A stretch of DNA of 64,000 bases from Craterostigma plantagineum (taxonomy: Eukaryota > Streptophyta > Magnoliopsida > Lamiales > Linderniaceae). The notes beneath the pieces were generated by a model. The model made no database searches. It worked only from the letters and a program-made list of their open reading frames with translations, and had not been told where the DNA came from. Where the stretch lies: NCBI GenBank assembly GCA_027422505.1, contig JAPQWV010000002.1, positions 25,150,501-25,214,500 on the forward strand. The letters are read 5' to 3'. Shown here in pieces: positions 1 through 11,530 of the stretch (positions within the stretch are counted from its first letter, which is position 1; each line of letters starts with the position of its first letter). The position numbers and the translations under genes were made by a program.

Positions 1-1487
1 AGCTCGATCGATCTGCTGAAAACATATATCAAAGTTTTAGCTAAACGTTAGACCGTGAGGATTACCAACACATGCGTATGAGTTCATATGACTGACGAAA
101 CTGCGCCTTATCACACGAGGCTCGTAAGCAACTAATCTACGTCTTAAATAGCCGAGCAAGCTTCCCTAACTACTTAATCGAAGATTGCATTAAATCATTA
201 TTAATCCCTCTATTAGATTTGACTCTAATCCAGCGGAGTAGCTCAACCTATCTCTAGTGACGAGTTTATTCCGCTCGTTTACGAGTGTTCTAATCGTTCA
301 CCCCTCTCTCGAGCGCAGCGTACGATTTCCCAATTAATCTATCTTACACACATAGACATGAATAAGGTAAATAAGAATTTCAATCACATAGACATAATCG
401 AAATCATATAAATTCGTAAAAGAGTCTTAACAATAGCATAACATTAAATATACTTAAAACATACGATCGATCTTGCCAGGGTTCATCTCATCTCAAATAC
501 ACAAGAAATTAGCTACTTATTTTCTCAACTAAGAACATAATAAACATCAAAGAAAATATAGATCTTCCCTGTTTATGGCTTCGTACCCTTGTTCTTCGTT
601 GAGCTGTTTATCGAATACCTAGCATACAAGCTAAGTGAATGAGCTAACTTTCTCTCTAGCCTTTCTTTCTCTTCTCTAAGTGTATGTGTGTGTTCTCTCC
701 CAATGATTCCTTCCTCTATTTATAGCAAGGGGAGCTCATACTCATGTACATGCAAGTCTTCTTTGCTTTAACTTGTTCACATTGAAGAAAGCTAACTTTG
801 TCCCCAATTCCTTCAACTTTAGCCTCCTTTATTGAGTTCAAATGGAATGGGGTGTTTCAATGTCGAAAGTTAGGTCTAAAGCATGCCTCTTTCCTTGAAT
901 AATGGTTGAACTTTCGACCAAGAAGAGACAAGTTAGGTAGGAGTCATTTTTAGTGTGTTTTGACCTCCAACACCACCTCTAACACGGCAGTAACTTCCGA
1001 AATTAATATCTCTCAATCTAGAGCTCCAAATCCAAATCCCTCCGGTAAGAATCAAGATTAACAAGTCTTCTATCTTTGGTTAAAATTTCAGCTTCATTGG
1101 ACAACTTTTACCCCCTCATCTGTTAAGAATCCAAAACTGTCGAAAAACTTGGAAATCATGCAAACAAAGCTTGACTTTGATTCACTAAAAAATTTGCATT
1201 AAGTTCAAAAATTAATATCTCACGATGTAGACATTCAAATGCAAATCCCTTTTGTGAGAATTAAGATCGTTAAATATTCTAGCTCCCCTCCAATTTAGTC
1301 CTATCACCCTAGATCGATCTATCGGTCAACTTTAACCCCTTATTTTACGAGACATGCTAAACTGCCGTAAAACTGTCCAAAATGATGTAAACTCATAATT
1401 AATTACCAAATTTGACATGAAGACTCCTTTTTAACTTGCAAATACTTCAATTATAATACCTATAAACGTAAGAAAATACGTTTATCA
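1..1487 (-). repeat. 3' LTR of the Ty3 element (partial)
   Basis: Matches 9070-10540 almost base for base. On the minus strand it begins with TGATAAACG at 1487, right after the polypurine tract. About 277 bp of its far end lies before the window. Reading minus, a canonical TATA box (CTATAAATAG) lies at 725-716, as in the other LTR. Confidence 0.95.
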
Positions 1488-3004
1488 AATTTCCCCACAC
1501 TTAAGCATTTGCTTGTCATCAAGCAAAGAAATGCAAATGGCATATAAAAGGATAAAATCATGCAACGTATCAATCAAGAACGAAATCACGTAGGAGATAA
1601 TGCAAATAAAGTCGGAAGGCATATTCGAAATCACCGACTAACTTTCACGATTTCCTTTAGCGATACCTATCGAAATTCGAACCTCACAAGGATTCACTCA
1701 AATCACTCAGTGTATAGGTTAAAATGTCTATGAACTCTCTCGGGCCATGCACTTAATCTAATCTCTACCATAAGCTTGCAAATGATTCGTAAATCTACCA
1801 CTTTCAATGCTCAAGCGTGAATCGGAAGGTCTTTATCGGGTTATAATATGGCTATGATATGTAAGATATGTAAGGAATAAGCATAAAAAGGATATAAGCT
1901 GTAGTCGTGTCAGAATCATGCCATCATCTCGAATGCGCCAAAATTCGTCGTTTTTTCATTTTTTTCTTTCTTTTTTTTTTCATTCACCAAGCCCTTCTTC
2001 TTTCGACTTCTCGATCTATGAAATAGATAATACGCTTTAAGAGCGAAAGATTATCGGAGGAAGGGTTCTTAGTCAAATATATATATTTTTTCTTTTTTTT
2101 ACTTTTCTTTTTCTTTTTTTTTCCTTTTTTTTTTCGACGCTCAGCTCGAAAAGTTAGCACGTGTTGCGCTTCTTAAATCCGGCATTCAACCTCCACTTCT
2201 ACTATCGCTCCGATGGGTTTATGTCTTAAGGCTTAATCAGGTCGGCAATTTATAATCCGGTTTCAAATAAAAGGCTCAGGCTCAAAGTGGCTAACTACGG
2301 GGGTCAGTCGTGGTTGGATACTTTGGCTATGGACTAAATTCCTAATGCCATCCTCATTTTCACGCAATCACACTTTAAGTAGTTTCAAAACGTAATACAC
2401 AAGCAAGTTCTGAAGAGAAATAAACTAAGCATGATTCACACAACCAAAGAAATGAGCAAAAAGCTCGTAGGCTCAAAAATCTCACAAAAATAGGGTTATG
2501 TGTACGAATCTCTCAAGTATCGCCAAGTTCATCATGTAAGAAAGACGTAGACTACGCATATGCATCCTAATTACTCACACAATTTCTAACATAAAGTCAT
2601 CCCTTCATGATAAGAAACATAATTTTCGAAAAAACATTTTATGCCAAATTTTCGAAAAAATTTGTACCAAAAATCAAGACATGCATATATATAACATGTT
2701 CGCATCAATTTCGCAGAAATTCCCCTCCCCACACTTAAGATTTACGTTGCCCTCAACGTAACAATTATGTGACACAAAGAAGAGGAAATTAATAGATAAG
2801 CAAACTTCCCTGAATAGTCCGGTGTGCATGTTTTGTTCGGCTCCTCCCCACACTTGAGATTTTGAATTCCCTGCGATCATCGAAAAATAGAAACATAAAA
2901 AAAAAACGCATAGAAAAATAAAGGAAAAATATAGGATAGGCTTGGGGTGCCTCCCAAGTAGCGCTTTCTTTAATGTCTTTTAGCTAGACATTGTTCGGTG
3001 ATTT
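1488..3004 (-). other. Non-coding tail of the Ty3 element with three PPT-like motifs
   Basis: No ORF of recognisable function lies between integrase and the 3' LTR. Read on the minus strand it holds three copies of a motif close to TTAAGTGTGGGGAGG, at about 2858-2841, 2738-2722 and 1503-1488; the last directly abuts the LTR and is the expected polypurine tract. Perfect 8-bp-stem hairpins sit just before the second and third copies (2761-2742 and 1527-1508). A long pyrimidine-rich stretch on the plus strand occupies about 1955-2140. Confidence 0.8.
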
Positions 3005-4299
3005 TTAGCTCTGGGTGGTGGTGAGGTGGATCGTTTCCTTTCCAAGCGCTTTGATGTCACCGCCATAGTAATGCTTGAGGCGCTGTCCGTTCACCTTGAA
3101 AGTCCCTCGTTCTGGGTGTGTGATCTCGACCGTCCCATAGGGAAACACCCGGGTAACCATGAATGGACCCGACCACCTCGATTTTAGCTTTCCCGGGAAT
3201 AATCGCAGCCGCGAATTGTACAGCAAGACTTGGTCGTCTTCTTGGAATTCCCGCTTCATTATTTTACGATCATGGTAAAGCTTCGTACGCTCCTTGTAGA
3301 GGCGGGTATTCTCGTAAGCCATCTGGCGCCACTCGTCGAGTTCGTTAATCTGCAAGTTCCTCTTTTCTCCTGCGAGATTCAAATCAAAATTTAATTTCTT
3401 TAGAGCCCAATATGCCTTATGTTCGAGCTCGACGGGCAAATGACAAGATTTTCCATAAACGAGGCGATAAGGTGTGGATCCTATAGGCGTCTTATAGGCT
3501 GTCCTATAGGCCCACAATGCGTCATTCAGCTTGTTCGACCAATCCCTTCGGTGCTGCTCAACGGTTTTCTCTAAAATTCGCTTCAGTTCCCGATTCACGA
3601 CTTCCACTTGGCCGCTTGCTTGAGGATGGTATGGAGTGATAACACTATGCTTAACGCCGTATTTCTCGAGTGTCCTAGAAAACTGAGTGTTACAAAAGTG
3701 AGTACCTTTATCGCTAATAATGCAACGAGGAGAACCAAATCGTGAAAACAACGTTTTTAAGAATTTAACGACAACCCTAGCATCATTAGTGGGCAGCGCT
3801 TGCGCCTCTACCCATTTAGAAACGTAATCAACCGCAACTAGGATATATCGATTAGTGAACGAAGTAGGGAAAGGTCCCATGAAATCAATGCCCCAAACAT
3901 CAAATACCTCGCACACTAAAATAAAATTTTGCGGCATTTCATTGCGCTTCGAGATATTACCTGTCCGTTGGCACCTATCGCACATGTCAACATACCTTTG
4001 AGCGTCCTTGAAGATTGAAGGCCAATAGAAACCACATTCGAGTACCTTATGGGCTGTTCGATTCCCCCATAGTGGCCTCCGGTCGGTCCGGTATGGCAAT
4101 GGTCTAAGATTTTGATCGTCTCGGGAAATGATACGCATCGCCTGATCATTTTATCAGCACAAGTCCTAAACAAGTATGGATCATCCCAAAAGTAATACTT
4201 CAAGTCCGAGAAGAATTTCTTCTTCTGTTGGCTTGAGTATTCCTTTGGTATTCCTTGCCACGAGATAGTTAGCAATATCAGCATACCAAGGAATATCAT
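3005..4299 (-). pseudogene. Ty3 integrase, frameshifted
   Basis: Encodes the integrase that would insert the element cDNA. The zinc-binding region ([12 protein letters not shown]... then CDRCQ) is split between two frames: the histidine part is read from 4299 and the cysteine part is open only from about 4138, so there is at least one frameshift near 4080-4130. The catalytic core shows the DD35E residues: [10 protein letters not shown], then ISDKGTHF, then [10 protein letters not shown]. The C-terminal region ends in the [10 protein letters not shown] and [14 protein letters not shown] segments typical of plant Ty3 integrases. A second break, against the RNase H frame, lies just upstream near 4300-4440. 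It is probably not functional as it stands. Confidence 0.9.
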
Positions 4300-4302
4300 C
4301 GT

Positions 4303-6411
4303 TTACCTCACGTAAAGCATAAAGATGCTCATCAGGGAAGTGGTCCTTGATGTTATCGTCGTCCTTCTTTTCGTAATGTGGTTCCTCTGATCTCGATAAG
4401 TGATCGGCTGCAAAATTTTCAGCCCCCTTTGGTCTCGAATTTCCACGTCAAATTCTTGAAGTAGTAGTATCCATCGGATTAGTCTTGGCTTTGCATTGGG
4501 TTTGACGAGGAGGTGCTTGAGGGCCGAGTGATCCGTGTAGACAATGACCTTGGAAAGGATGAGGTAGGTGCGAAACTTGTCGAGTGCGAACACGACCGCA
4601 AGCAATTCTTTTTCAGTGGTAGTGTAATTTGCTTGTGCCTCGTTCAAAGTCTTGCTTGCGTAGTATATCGGCCGAAAGTGTTTGTCCCGCCCCAAAACTG
4701 CCCCTACTGCAAAATCACTTGCATCGCACATGAGTTCAAAAGGTAGACCCCAATCGGGAGCTACCATGATAGGAGCATTAATAAGCTTATCCTTAAGTAT
4801 CGAAAATGCATGCATGCACTCGGATGTAAACTCATATGGCACGTCTTTCTCAAGTAATCGGGTCAAAGGTCTAGCAATTTTAGAGAAGTCCTTAATAAAT
4901 CTACGATAAAAACCCGCATGTCCTAGGAAACTTCTAATTGCTTTTACTGACGAGGGTGGGGGTAAACGCTCGATAGTCTCAATTTTAGCCCTATCTACCT
5001 CAATCCCCCTAGACGAAATCTTATGACCTAGCACGATTCCCTCTCTCACCATAAAATGGCATTTCTCCCAATTCAACACAAGATTGGTGTCCTCGCATCG
5101 CTTAAGCACAGCCTTAAGGTTAGAGAGACATACCTCAAACGTGTTACCAAAAACCGAGAAATCATCCATGAATACCTCCATTATGTCTCCTACTAGCTTG
5201 TCGAAGATGGCCATCATACACCGCTGAAAAGTGGCTGGAGCGTTGCATAGTCCAAAAGGCATCCTTCGGTATGCGAATGTCCCGAACGGGCATGTAAAGG
5301 TAGTCTTTTCTTGATCCTCGGGCACAATGGGAATCTGCAAATATCCTGAAAGACCATCAAGAAAGCAATAAAAATCATGACCCGATAAACGTTCAAGCAT
5401 TTGATCAATAAAAGGTAAAGGGAAATGATCCTTTCGCGTCGCATCGTTTAACTTTCGATAGTCGATGCAAACGCGCCACCCCGTGACGGTTCTCGTCGGA
5501 ATTAACTCATTCTTCTCATTGGGCACTACAGTTATTCCTCCCTTCTTAGGTACCACTTGAACTGGGCTCACCCACTTGCTATCCGAGATCGGATATATAA
5601 CACCCGCATCGAGCAACTTAATCACCTCGGCCTTCACGACTTCTTTCATGTTTGGATTCAATCGCCTTTGGGGTTGCACCACCGGTTTGTACTCATCCTC
5701 CATGAGGATCTTATGCATGCAAAAGTTTGGGCTAATTCCTCGAATGTCTGAGATCTTCCATGCAAGCGCCTTTTTGTGTTCTTTTAGTACGTCCAAGAGC
5801 ATGCTTTTCTGCTCCTCTTCTAGATCTGCGGCCACGAAGACGGGTAACTTCGAATTTTCTCCTAAGAATGCATACTCCAAGTGATCGGGTAGTTGCTTGA
5901 GTTCGAGCGTCGGTGGTTCCTCGATTGAGCTTTTCTCCCTTTCTTCTTCGTTGCTCGTCTTTACCTTGACGAGTTGCTCGTCTTTGATGTTGTTGTCTTC
6001 ATTTATGTGAACGTCCGTTGTTAAGGCAACCTCGGGCTCTTCAAATTCTTGCACTAAAGAGAGTGAGTCAGCTTGTGAGAGTCCCTGCAAAGTCAGGAAG
6101 TTATCCCAATTAATAATATCCATGTAATAGCATTTATCATCGTGCTCTTCGGTGTTACTCATCGACTCTGTCATATCAAAGGTCACTTTCTCGCTATCTA
6201 TAGTCAACGTCAATGTTCCATTACGAACATCGACCATCGTTCCCCCGGTAGCGAGAAATGGTCTTCCTAAAATAAGGGGAATATTCTCATCCTCCTCCAT
6301 GTCAAGAATAACAAAATCAGCTGGGATTATAAATTTATCAACTTTCACGAGTACATCCTCGATGATACCCCTAGGATACTTGATAGATCTATCGGCTAAC
6401 TGAATACTCAT
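4303..6411 (-). pseudogene. Ty3 pol: end of protease, reverse transcriptase and RNase H
   Basis: An open frame of about 700 codons. It starts in the tail of the aspartic protease (LILGRPFLATGG), runs through the RT with its fingers (CIDYRKLNDATRKDHFPLPF), palm (FCFLDG-like block) and catalytic FMDDFSVFG motif, and then RNase H (CDASDFAVGAVLG, TTTEKELLAVVFA, VYTDHSALKHL). The FMDD form and the flanking blocks are characteristic of Athila and Tat elements. Its beginning is out of frame with gag-protease by one base: the related element at 46940 has one more base in the same stretch and reads straight through. The end of RNase H also runs into a wrong frame (about 4440-4303). Confidence 0.93.
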
Positions 6412-8381
6412 TCTAGTGGGTTGGGCTCACCTAAACCTAGTCTTTTGAACATAGAATAAGGCATTAGATTTATACTAGCACCTAGATCGGCCAATGCCTT
6501 ATGAACAACTAAATCTCCTATAAGACAAGGTATAGTAAAACTCCCTGGATCCTTAAGCTTCTTCGGAATCTTGCATTGGAGAATGGCCGAGCATTCCCCT
6601 CGAAGGCAAACGGTGGAGATATCTTCGAGTTTGCGCTTGTTCGTTACCAAGTCCTTGACGAATTTCGCCCAACGCGGCATCTGTGCAAGAGCCTCGACAA
6701 GCGGTAAGTTAATATGTAATGCTTTGAAAATGGAGAGAAATTTACCGAACTGATCGTCTACTATCTCCTTCTTGAGTCTGGCTGGGTACGGGACCTTTGG
6801 TTGGTACGCCTTAATAGTCGGTTTGACTTCGTCCTCCTTGTTGGCCTTCTCGTCCTCGACATTCGCCTTCTCGATCTCGACATTCGCCTTCTCGATCTCG
6901 ACGTTCGCCTTGGTCCTTGGTACTTCCTCGAGCTGTCGTCCGTTGCGAAGTGACACCACCTTCACATGGTGGTCCTTTGGGTTGGTCTCGGTGTAACTTG
7001 GCAATGAACCGGAAGGACGTTGTTGGATTGATTCGGCAATCTGTCCAACTTGTTTCTCCAAGGCTCGTAGAGAAGATTCGGTGTTTTGCAACCGCGCCTC
7101 TTGATTGTCCAAGCGAGAGTCGAGCTTTCCCATTAGCTTCTCGAGCATTCCCTCCAACTTATCACCGCGACCTTGAGGGGCAACTTCGGAATTTCCACCG
7201 TGGTATCCATGCGACCTTTGATTTTGAAATCCCGGTGGAGCTTGTTGTTGATTCCCATAGGCGAGGTTAGGATGAACACGATTCGGGACGAAATTTCGCT
7301 GACCTTGGTAGTTTCCCATGTAATCGACTTGCTCTGTTAGAATAGTGGCTGGGCAGTGATTTGCATCGTGGCTCCCTCCGCATATAGTGCATGGTGGAAT
7401 ATACGCCGGATATGAATGAGAAGGCGCAATAGTTGTGGGAGGCCTCGGTGTGGGTTGTAATTGGACAGCATTAACGGCCGGTTTCATAGGCAAGAGCGCA
7501 TTCATCAAAGTTTGCATTTGTTGTTGGAGAGCGTCGAACTTGGCATTGATTGCGGTAGTTTCAGCGACGTCGTACATTCCCGGTGGTTTGCCTCTATTGC
7601 CAGAGCTCCCGCGCCGGAAGCTATTAGCGCTATAATCCTCAATCAAATTCCAGCCTTCCGTTGCGCTAAGATTACACAGACCTCCATTGCATGCTCCGTC
7701 TAATAGTTGTACAGTGTGGTCGTTCAGTGACTCGTGGAACCGCTGGATTTGTTCGCTTTTCGTCATCCCGTGTTGAGGGAATCGGTTCAAGAGCGCCTTG
7801 AATCTGGTCCACACGTCATAAAGATTTTCGCCCTCCTTTTGCTTGAATGCGGTGAGGTCCATCTTTAGTTTGAGAGCCTTGGAAGGTGGAAAGAAATAAT
7901 TGATGAAGGTGGCATGCATCTGGTCCCAAGTGGTGATAGATCTCTCGGGAAGTAAGTTAAACCACTCCTTCGCGTTCCCTCGTAGAGAAAATGGAAATAG
8001 ATAGAGTCGGATGGCTTCGGCGCTTACGCCTTGTACTCGTATTGCGTCGGTGACAGATAAGAAGTCTCGTATGTGTCTGTAGGCATCCTCCTCGGAGAGT
8101 CCGTCGTATTGGGCTGTCGTCTGAAGCATTTGAAGCCAATGATGTTTCAGCTCAAAGTTGTTCGGGACTTGAGGAAGGACTATCGCTGAGCCGACCGACC
8201 CTACGGCGTTGTTTCTCCACAACTCTCTCATTGGAGGTTCTCTCGTTGCTAATGGCATCTCGTCGCGATTCTGCTCCGTCATTTTCACTCGCCTTGCGTT
8301 TTCTCGTAGGTTGTGTCGGAACGTTCTTTCGATCTCCGGGTCTCCTTCAACTAATGGTAGCGAATGGTTTCTCCGGGTCAT
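6408..8381 (-). CDS. Ty3 gag with aspartic protease start
   Basis: 657 codons starting MTRRNHSLPLVEGDPE. The gag capsid region (about residues 80-240) contains the plant Ty3 gag blocks, such as FSLRGNAKEWFNLLP and NLYDVWTRFKALLNRFPQHG. A zinc knuckle of form CX2CX3HX4C (CTICGGSHDANHC) lies near residue 330, followed by a coiled-coil-like segment and a short tandem repeat of KANVEIE type near residue 490. It ends in the protease active site ADLGASINLMP, after which a one-base loss relative to the element at 44635 puts in a stop at 6408. The protein would be structural, forming the particle in which reverse transcription occurs. Confidence 0.92.
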   Translation of the reverse strand: MTRRNHSLPLVEGDPEIERTFRHNLRENARRVKMTEQNRDEMPLATREPPMRELWRNNAVGSVGSAIVLPQVPNNFELKHHWLQMLQTTAQYDGLSEEDAYRHIRDFLSVTDAIRVQGVSAEAIRLYLFPFSLRGNAKEWFNLLPERSITTWDQMHATFINYFFPPSKALKLKMDLTAFKQKEGENLYDVWTRFKALLNRFPQHGMTKSEQIQRFHESLNDHTVQLLDGACNGGLCNLSATEGWNLIEDYSANSFRRGSSGNRGKPPGMYDVAETTAINAKFDALQQQMQTLMNALLPMKPAVNAVQLQPTPRPPTTIAPSHSYPAYIPPCTICGGSHDANHCPATILTEQVDYMGNYQGQRNFVPNRVHPNLAYGNQQQAPPGFQNQRSHGYHGGNSEVAPQGRGDKLEGMLEKLMGKLDSRLDNQEARLQNTESSLRALEKQVGQIAESIQQRPSGSLPSYTETNPKDHHVKVVSLRNGRQLEEVPRTKANVEIEKANVEIEKANVEDEKANKEDEVKPTIKAYQPKVPYPARLKKEIVDDQFGKFLSIFKALHINLPLVEALAQMPRWAKFVKDLVTNKRKLEDISTVCLRGECSAILQCKIPKKLKDPGSFTIPCLIGDLVVHKALADLGASINLMPYSMFKRLGLGEPNPLE

Positions 8382-8792
8382 GCACCAGAGTACACGTACC
8401 TAGACCAAAAGAAATTCGATTAAGCAAAATAATAAAAATAACAATAAAAATATTTAATTAAAAAATAATAATACTAATTAAAGTAACAATAAAAATTGCG
8501 AAAAAAATAAAAAAAATAAAAAAAAGTAAAAATAACAGTAAAAACAATAATAATAATAATAATAATAGTACTAATAAAAATAATATAATAGTAATAATAA
8601 TATAATAACTGACACACAATAATAAAGAAAATAATAATCACTATAATATAATATATATATTTTTTTATTTTGAGGATGATAAAAATAAATAAGATAGTTT
8701 GAAGAAATAATATTAATAATAATAATAGAGCTAAAATAATAAACTGAAGTTTTCCAAATATCAATAGTTCCCCGGCAACGGCGCCAAAAACT
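8382..8792 (-). other. Ty3 leader with AT-rich simple sequence and tRNA-Asp primer site
   Basis: Between gag and the 5' LTR lies about 280 bp of (A/T)-only simple sequence (8450-8735). The primer-binding site is at 8786-8769: on the minus strand TGGCGCCGTTGCCGGGGA, complementary to the 3' end of plant tRNA-Asp, six bases from the LTR end. Confidence 0.85.
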
Positions 8793-10540
8793 TGATCGAG
8801 CGAATCGAGTAATAAAAATAAAACGAATATCGACAAACTAACCACGCTCAACAGGCAAGTGTACCTATCGATAATAGTATAGAATGGCGAGTATTCGAGT
8901 ATCGAATCCCAAGGGAACTAAATAATTAGAAAAACTTGAATTTAAATATCCTAGTGAAAATGCTTTGATTGTTGTAAAACTGAAAATATAAATGAACAAA
9001 ACTAATAAAAATGATGAGAATGAACGACGATAAGAAAGCGAAACGTATTTGAGACTTCGACTCCCCCTAGCTCGATCGATCTGCTGAAAACATATATCAA
9101 AGTTTTAGCTAAACGTTAGACCGTGAGGATTACCAACACATGCGTATGAGTTCATATGACTGACGAAACTGCGCCTTATCACACGAGGCTCGTAAGCAAC
9201 TAATCTACGTCTTAAATAGCCGAGCAAGCTTCCCTAACTACTTAATCGAAGATTGCATTAAATCATTATTAATCCCTCTATTAGATTTGACTCTAATCCA
9301 GCGGAGTAGCTCAACCTATCTCTAGTGACGAGTTTATTCCGCTCGTTTACGAGTGTTCTAATCGTTCACCCCTCTCTCGAGCGCAGCGTACGATTTCCCA
9401 ATTAATCTATCTTACACACATAGACATGAATAAGGTAAATAAGAATTTCAATCACATAGACATAATCGAAATCATATAAATTCGTAAAAGAGTCTTAACA
9501 ATAGCATAACATTAAATATACTTAAAACATACGATCGATCTTGCCAGGGTTCATCTCATCTCAAATACACAAGAAATTAGCTACTCATTTTCTCAACTAA
9601 GAACATAATAAACATCAAAGAAAATATAGATCTTCCCTGTTTATGGCTTCGTACCCTTGTTCTTCGTTGAGCCGTTTATCGAATACCTAGCATACAAGCT
9701 AAGTGAATGAGCTAACTTTCTCTCTAGCCTTTCTTTCTCTTCTCTAAGTGTATGTGTGTGTTCTCTCCCAATGATTCCTTCCTCTATTTATAGCAAAGGG
9801 AGCTCATACTCATGTACATGCAAGTCTTCTTTGCTTTAACTTGTTCACATTGAAGAAAGCTAACTTTGTCCCCCAATTCCTTCAACTTTAGCCTCCTTTA
9901 TTGAGTTCAAATGGAATGGGGTGTTTCAATGTCGAAAGTTAGGTCTAAAGCATGCCTCTTTCCTTGAATAATGGTTGAACTTTCGACCAAGAAGAGACAA
10001 GTTAGGTAGGAGTCATTTTTAGTGTGTTTTGACCTCCAACACCACCTCTAACACGGCAGTAACTTCCGAAATTAATATCTCTCAATCTAGAGCTCCAAAT
10101 CCAAATCCCTCCGGTAAGAATCAAGATTAACAAGTCTTCTATCTTTGGTTAAAATTTCAGCTTCATTGGACAACTTTTACCCCCTCATCTGTTAAGAATC
10201 CAAAACTGTCGAAAAACTTGGAAATCATGCAAACAAAGCTTGACTTTGATTCACTAAAAAATTTGCATTAAGTTCAAAAATTAATATCTCACGATGTAGA
10301 CATTCAAATGCAAATCCCTTTTGTGAGAATTAAGATCGTTAAATATTCTAGCTCCCCTCCAATTTTCAGATATATCGGTCAACTTTAACCCCTTATTTTA
10401 CGAGACATGCTAAACTGCCGCAAAACTGTCCAAAATGATGTAAACTCATAATTAATTACCAAATTTGACATGAAGACTCCTTTTTAACTTGCAAATACTT
10501 CAATTATAATACCTATAAACGTAAGAAAATACGTTTATCA
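8793..10540 (-). repeat. 5' LTR of the Ty3 element (1748 bp)
   Basis: Minus-strand ends are TGATAAACG (10540) and GATCA (8793). A TATA box CTATAAATAG is at 9793-9784 on the minus strand. Transcription would run leftward, away from the translocator gene whose start codon is about 1 kb to the right. Confidence 0.93.
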
Positions 10541-11530
10541 AGCATCATCATGGATCAGATTAACACACGTATGCATGTATGTATACTGCTTAAAGGAGCC
10601 AAGTTTGTCCAGCAATTGTATAGTGTTGTGTTAGTTTCTTTTTTTGTGTGAGATGTATAGCCAGTTTGTTCGACTGTTGAGGGTATATTTGGTATTCCCA
10701 TGAAGTTGGTCTGGCAGAAGGAGTATTTCTCTGGCAATAGCATCAGCCTTTACGTAGATCTAAATCAAGCATGATCCAACGTTGTTAGATTGATAATGAC
10801 AGTATAACTACCGACAATTAACTAAATTTTCACCGCCGGAAACCCTCACAAAACTCTCAGACATCCTTCTTTTGAGAACCACGCAAAGCTAGTGCGAATA
10901 TATATATGTGCGATTTGTGAATATTTCAGCTCGAAAATCGATAAAGTTTGATCAACGCAGGTGGGTTTTCGATATCTGTAGTAATCGAAATGACCTTTCT
11001 TTAATGTACCGAGTTACGATTCGCGTCTGCGATCTCGTTCATTTCCCTTTTGATCTAAATTCTCCCTCAAATGTGCTTGTTCGTATTGTACAAATGAATG
11101 AAATGCAGTAATTAAACTGCATTCTCCTTTCTGTTGAAAAATAAAAAGAATTCTTGTGCTGTTTATAGGCGGAAGCACTGGAAACAAAGTACTACCTATT
11201 ACCACAGATAGTTAAATTCTCTTGCATTGCATATAGGAGCTAAAGAACCTGGTGAATGGAGTTGAAGCAATACAGCAATGGTGGGAAAGTGATTTTTTAT
11301 GTATAAAGTGCTGAGATCAATTATTCGAATATGAAAAGTTGGGCATTAAGACGAGAGAATTCCTTCTCGGGCTGGTTTCATGAGGATGGAATTGCTGGTC
11401 TTGCTTGATTAGAGAATGACGATGTGTCTTCGAAGACTCGAACTTTGAATTGGCATTATTTCATCTGAGCGGACAGAAAACGAGAATTTTAGTAGGGGAA
11501 GACCTTCCATCAAATAATCTTGCTCGAACA
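10541..11530 (+). other. 5' flank and probable leader of the translocator gene
   Basis: No protein-coding signal seen. The gene's promoter and 5' untranslated exon(s) should be here; I could not fix a transcription start. The retrotransposon ends at its left border. Confidence 0.4.

Larger units (their letters stand above)
1..10540 (-). mobile_element. Ty3-type (Athila-like) LTR retrotransposon, 3' LTR cut by window start
   Basis: An LTR element on the minus strand. In element order it has a 5' LTR (10540-8793), a tRNA-Asp type primer site, gag-protease, RT-RNase H, integrase, a 1.5 kb non-coding tail, a polypurine tract and a 3' LTR (1487-1, truncated by the window). The order RT-RH-IN and the gag, RT and integrase sequences fit the Athila branch of non-chromovirus Ty3 elements. 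The two LTRs differ over about 1.47 kb by only a handful of substitutions and two or three small indels, so the insertion is young. The coding region is nevertheless broken by single-base frameshifts between gag-PR and RT, at the end of RNase H and inside integrase. No envelope-like ORF is seen. The left target duplication lies outside the window, so the right flank (AGCAT) cannot be paired. Confidence 0.95.

Noticed and set aside
8474..8851. 125-codon minus-strand ORF
   Set aside because: Pure AT simple sequence in the Ty3 leader and across the primer site; Ile/Phe/Tyr-only composition.
11450..11530. Upstream extension of the translocator frame
   Set aside because: Open but starts at TTG without ATG; the first ATG in frame is 11531.
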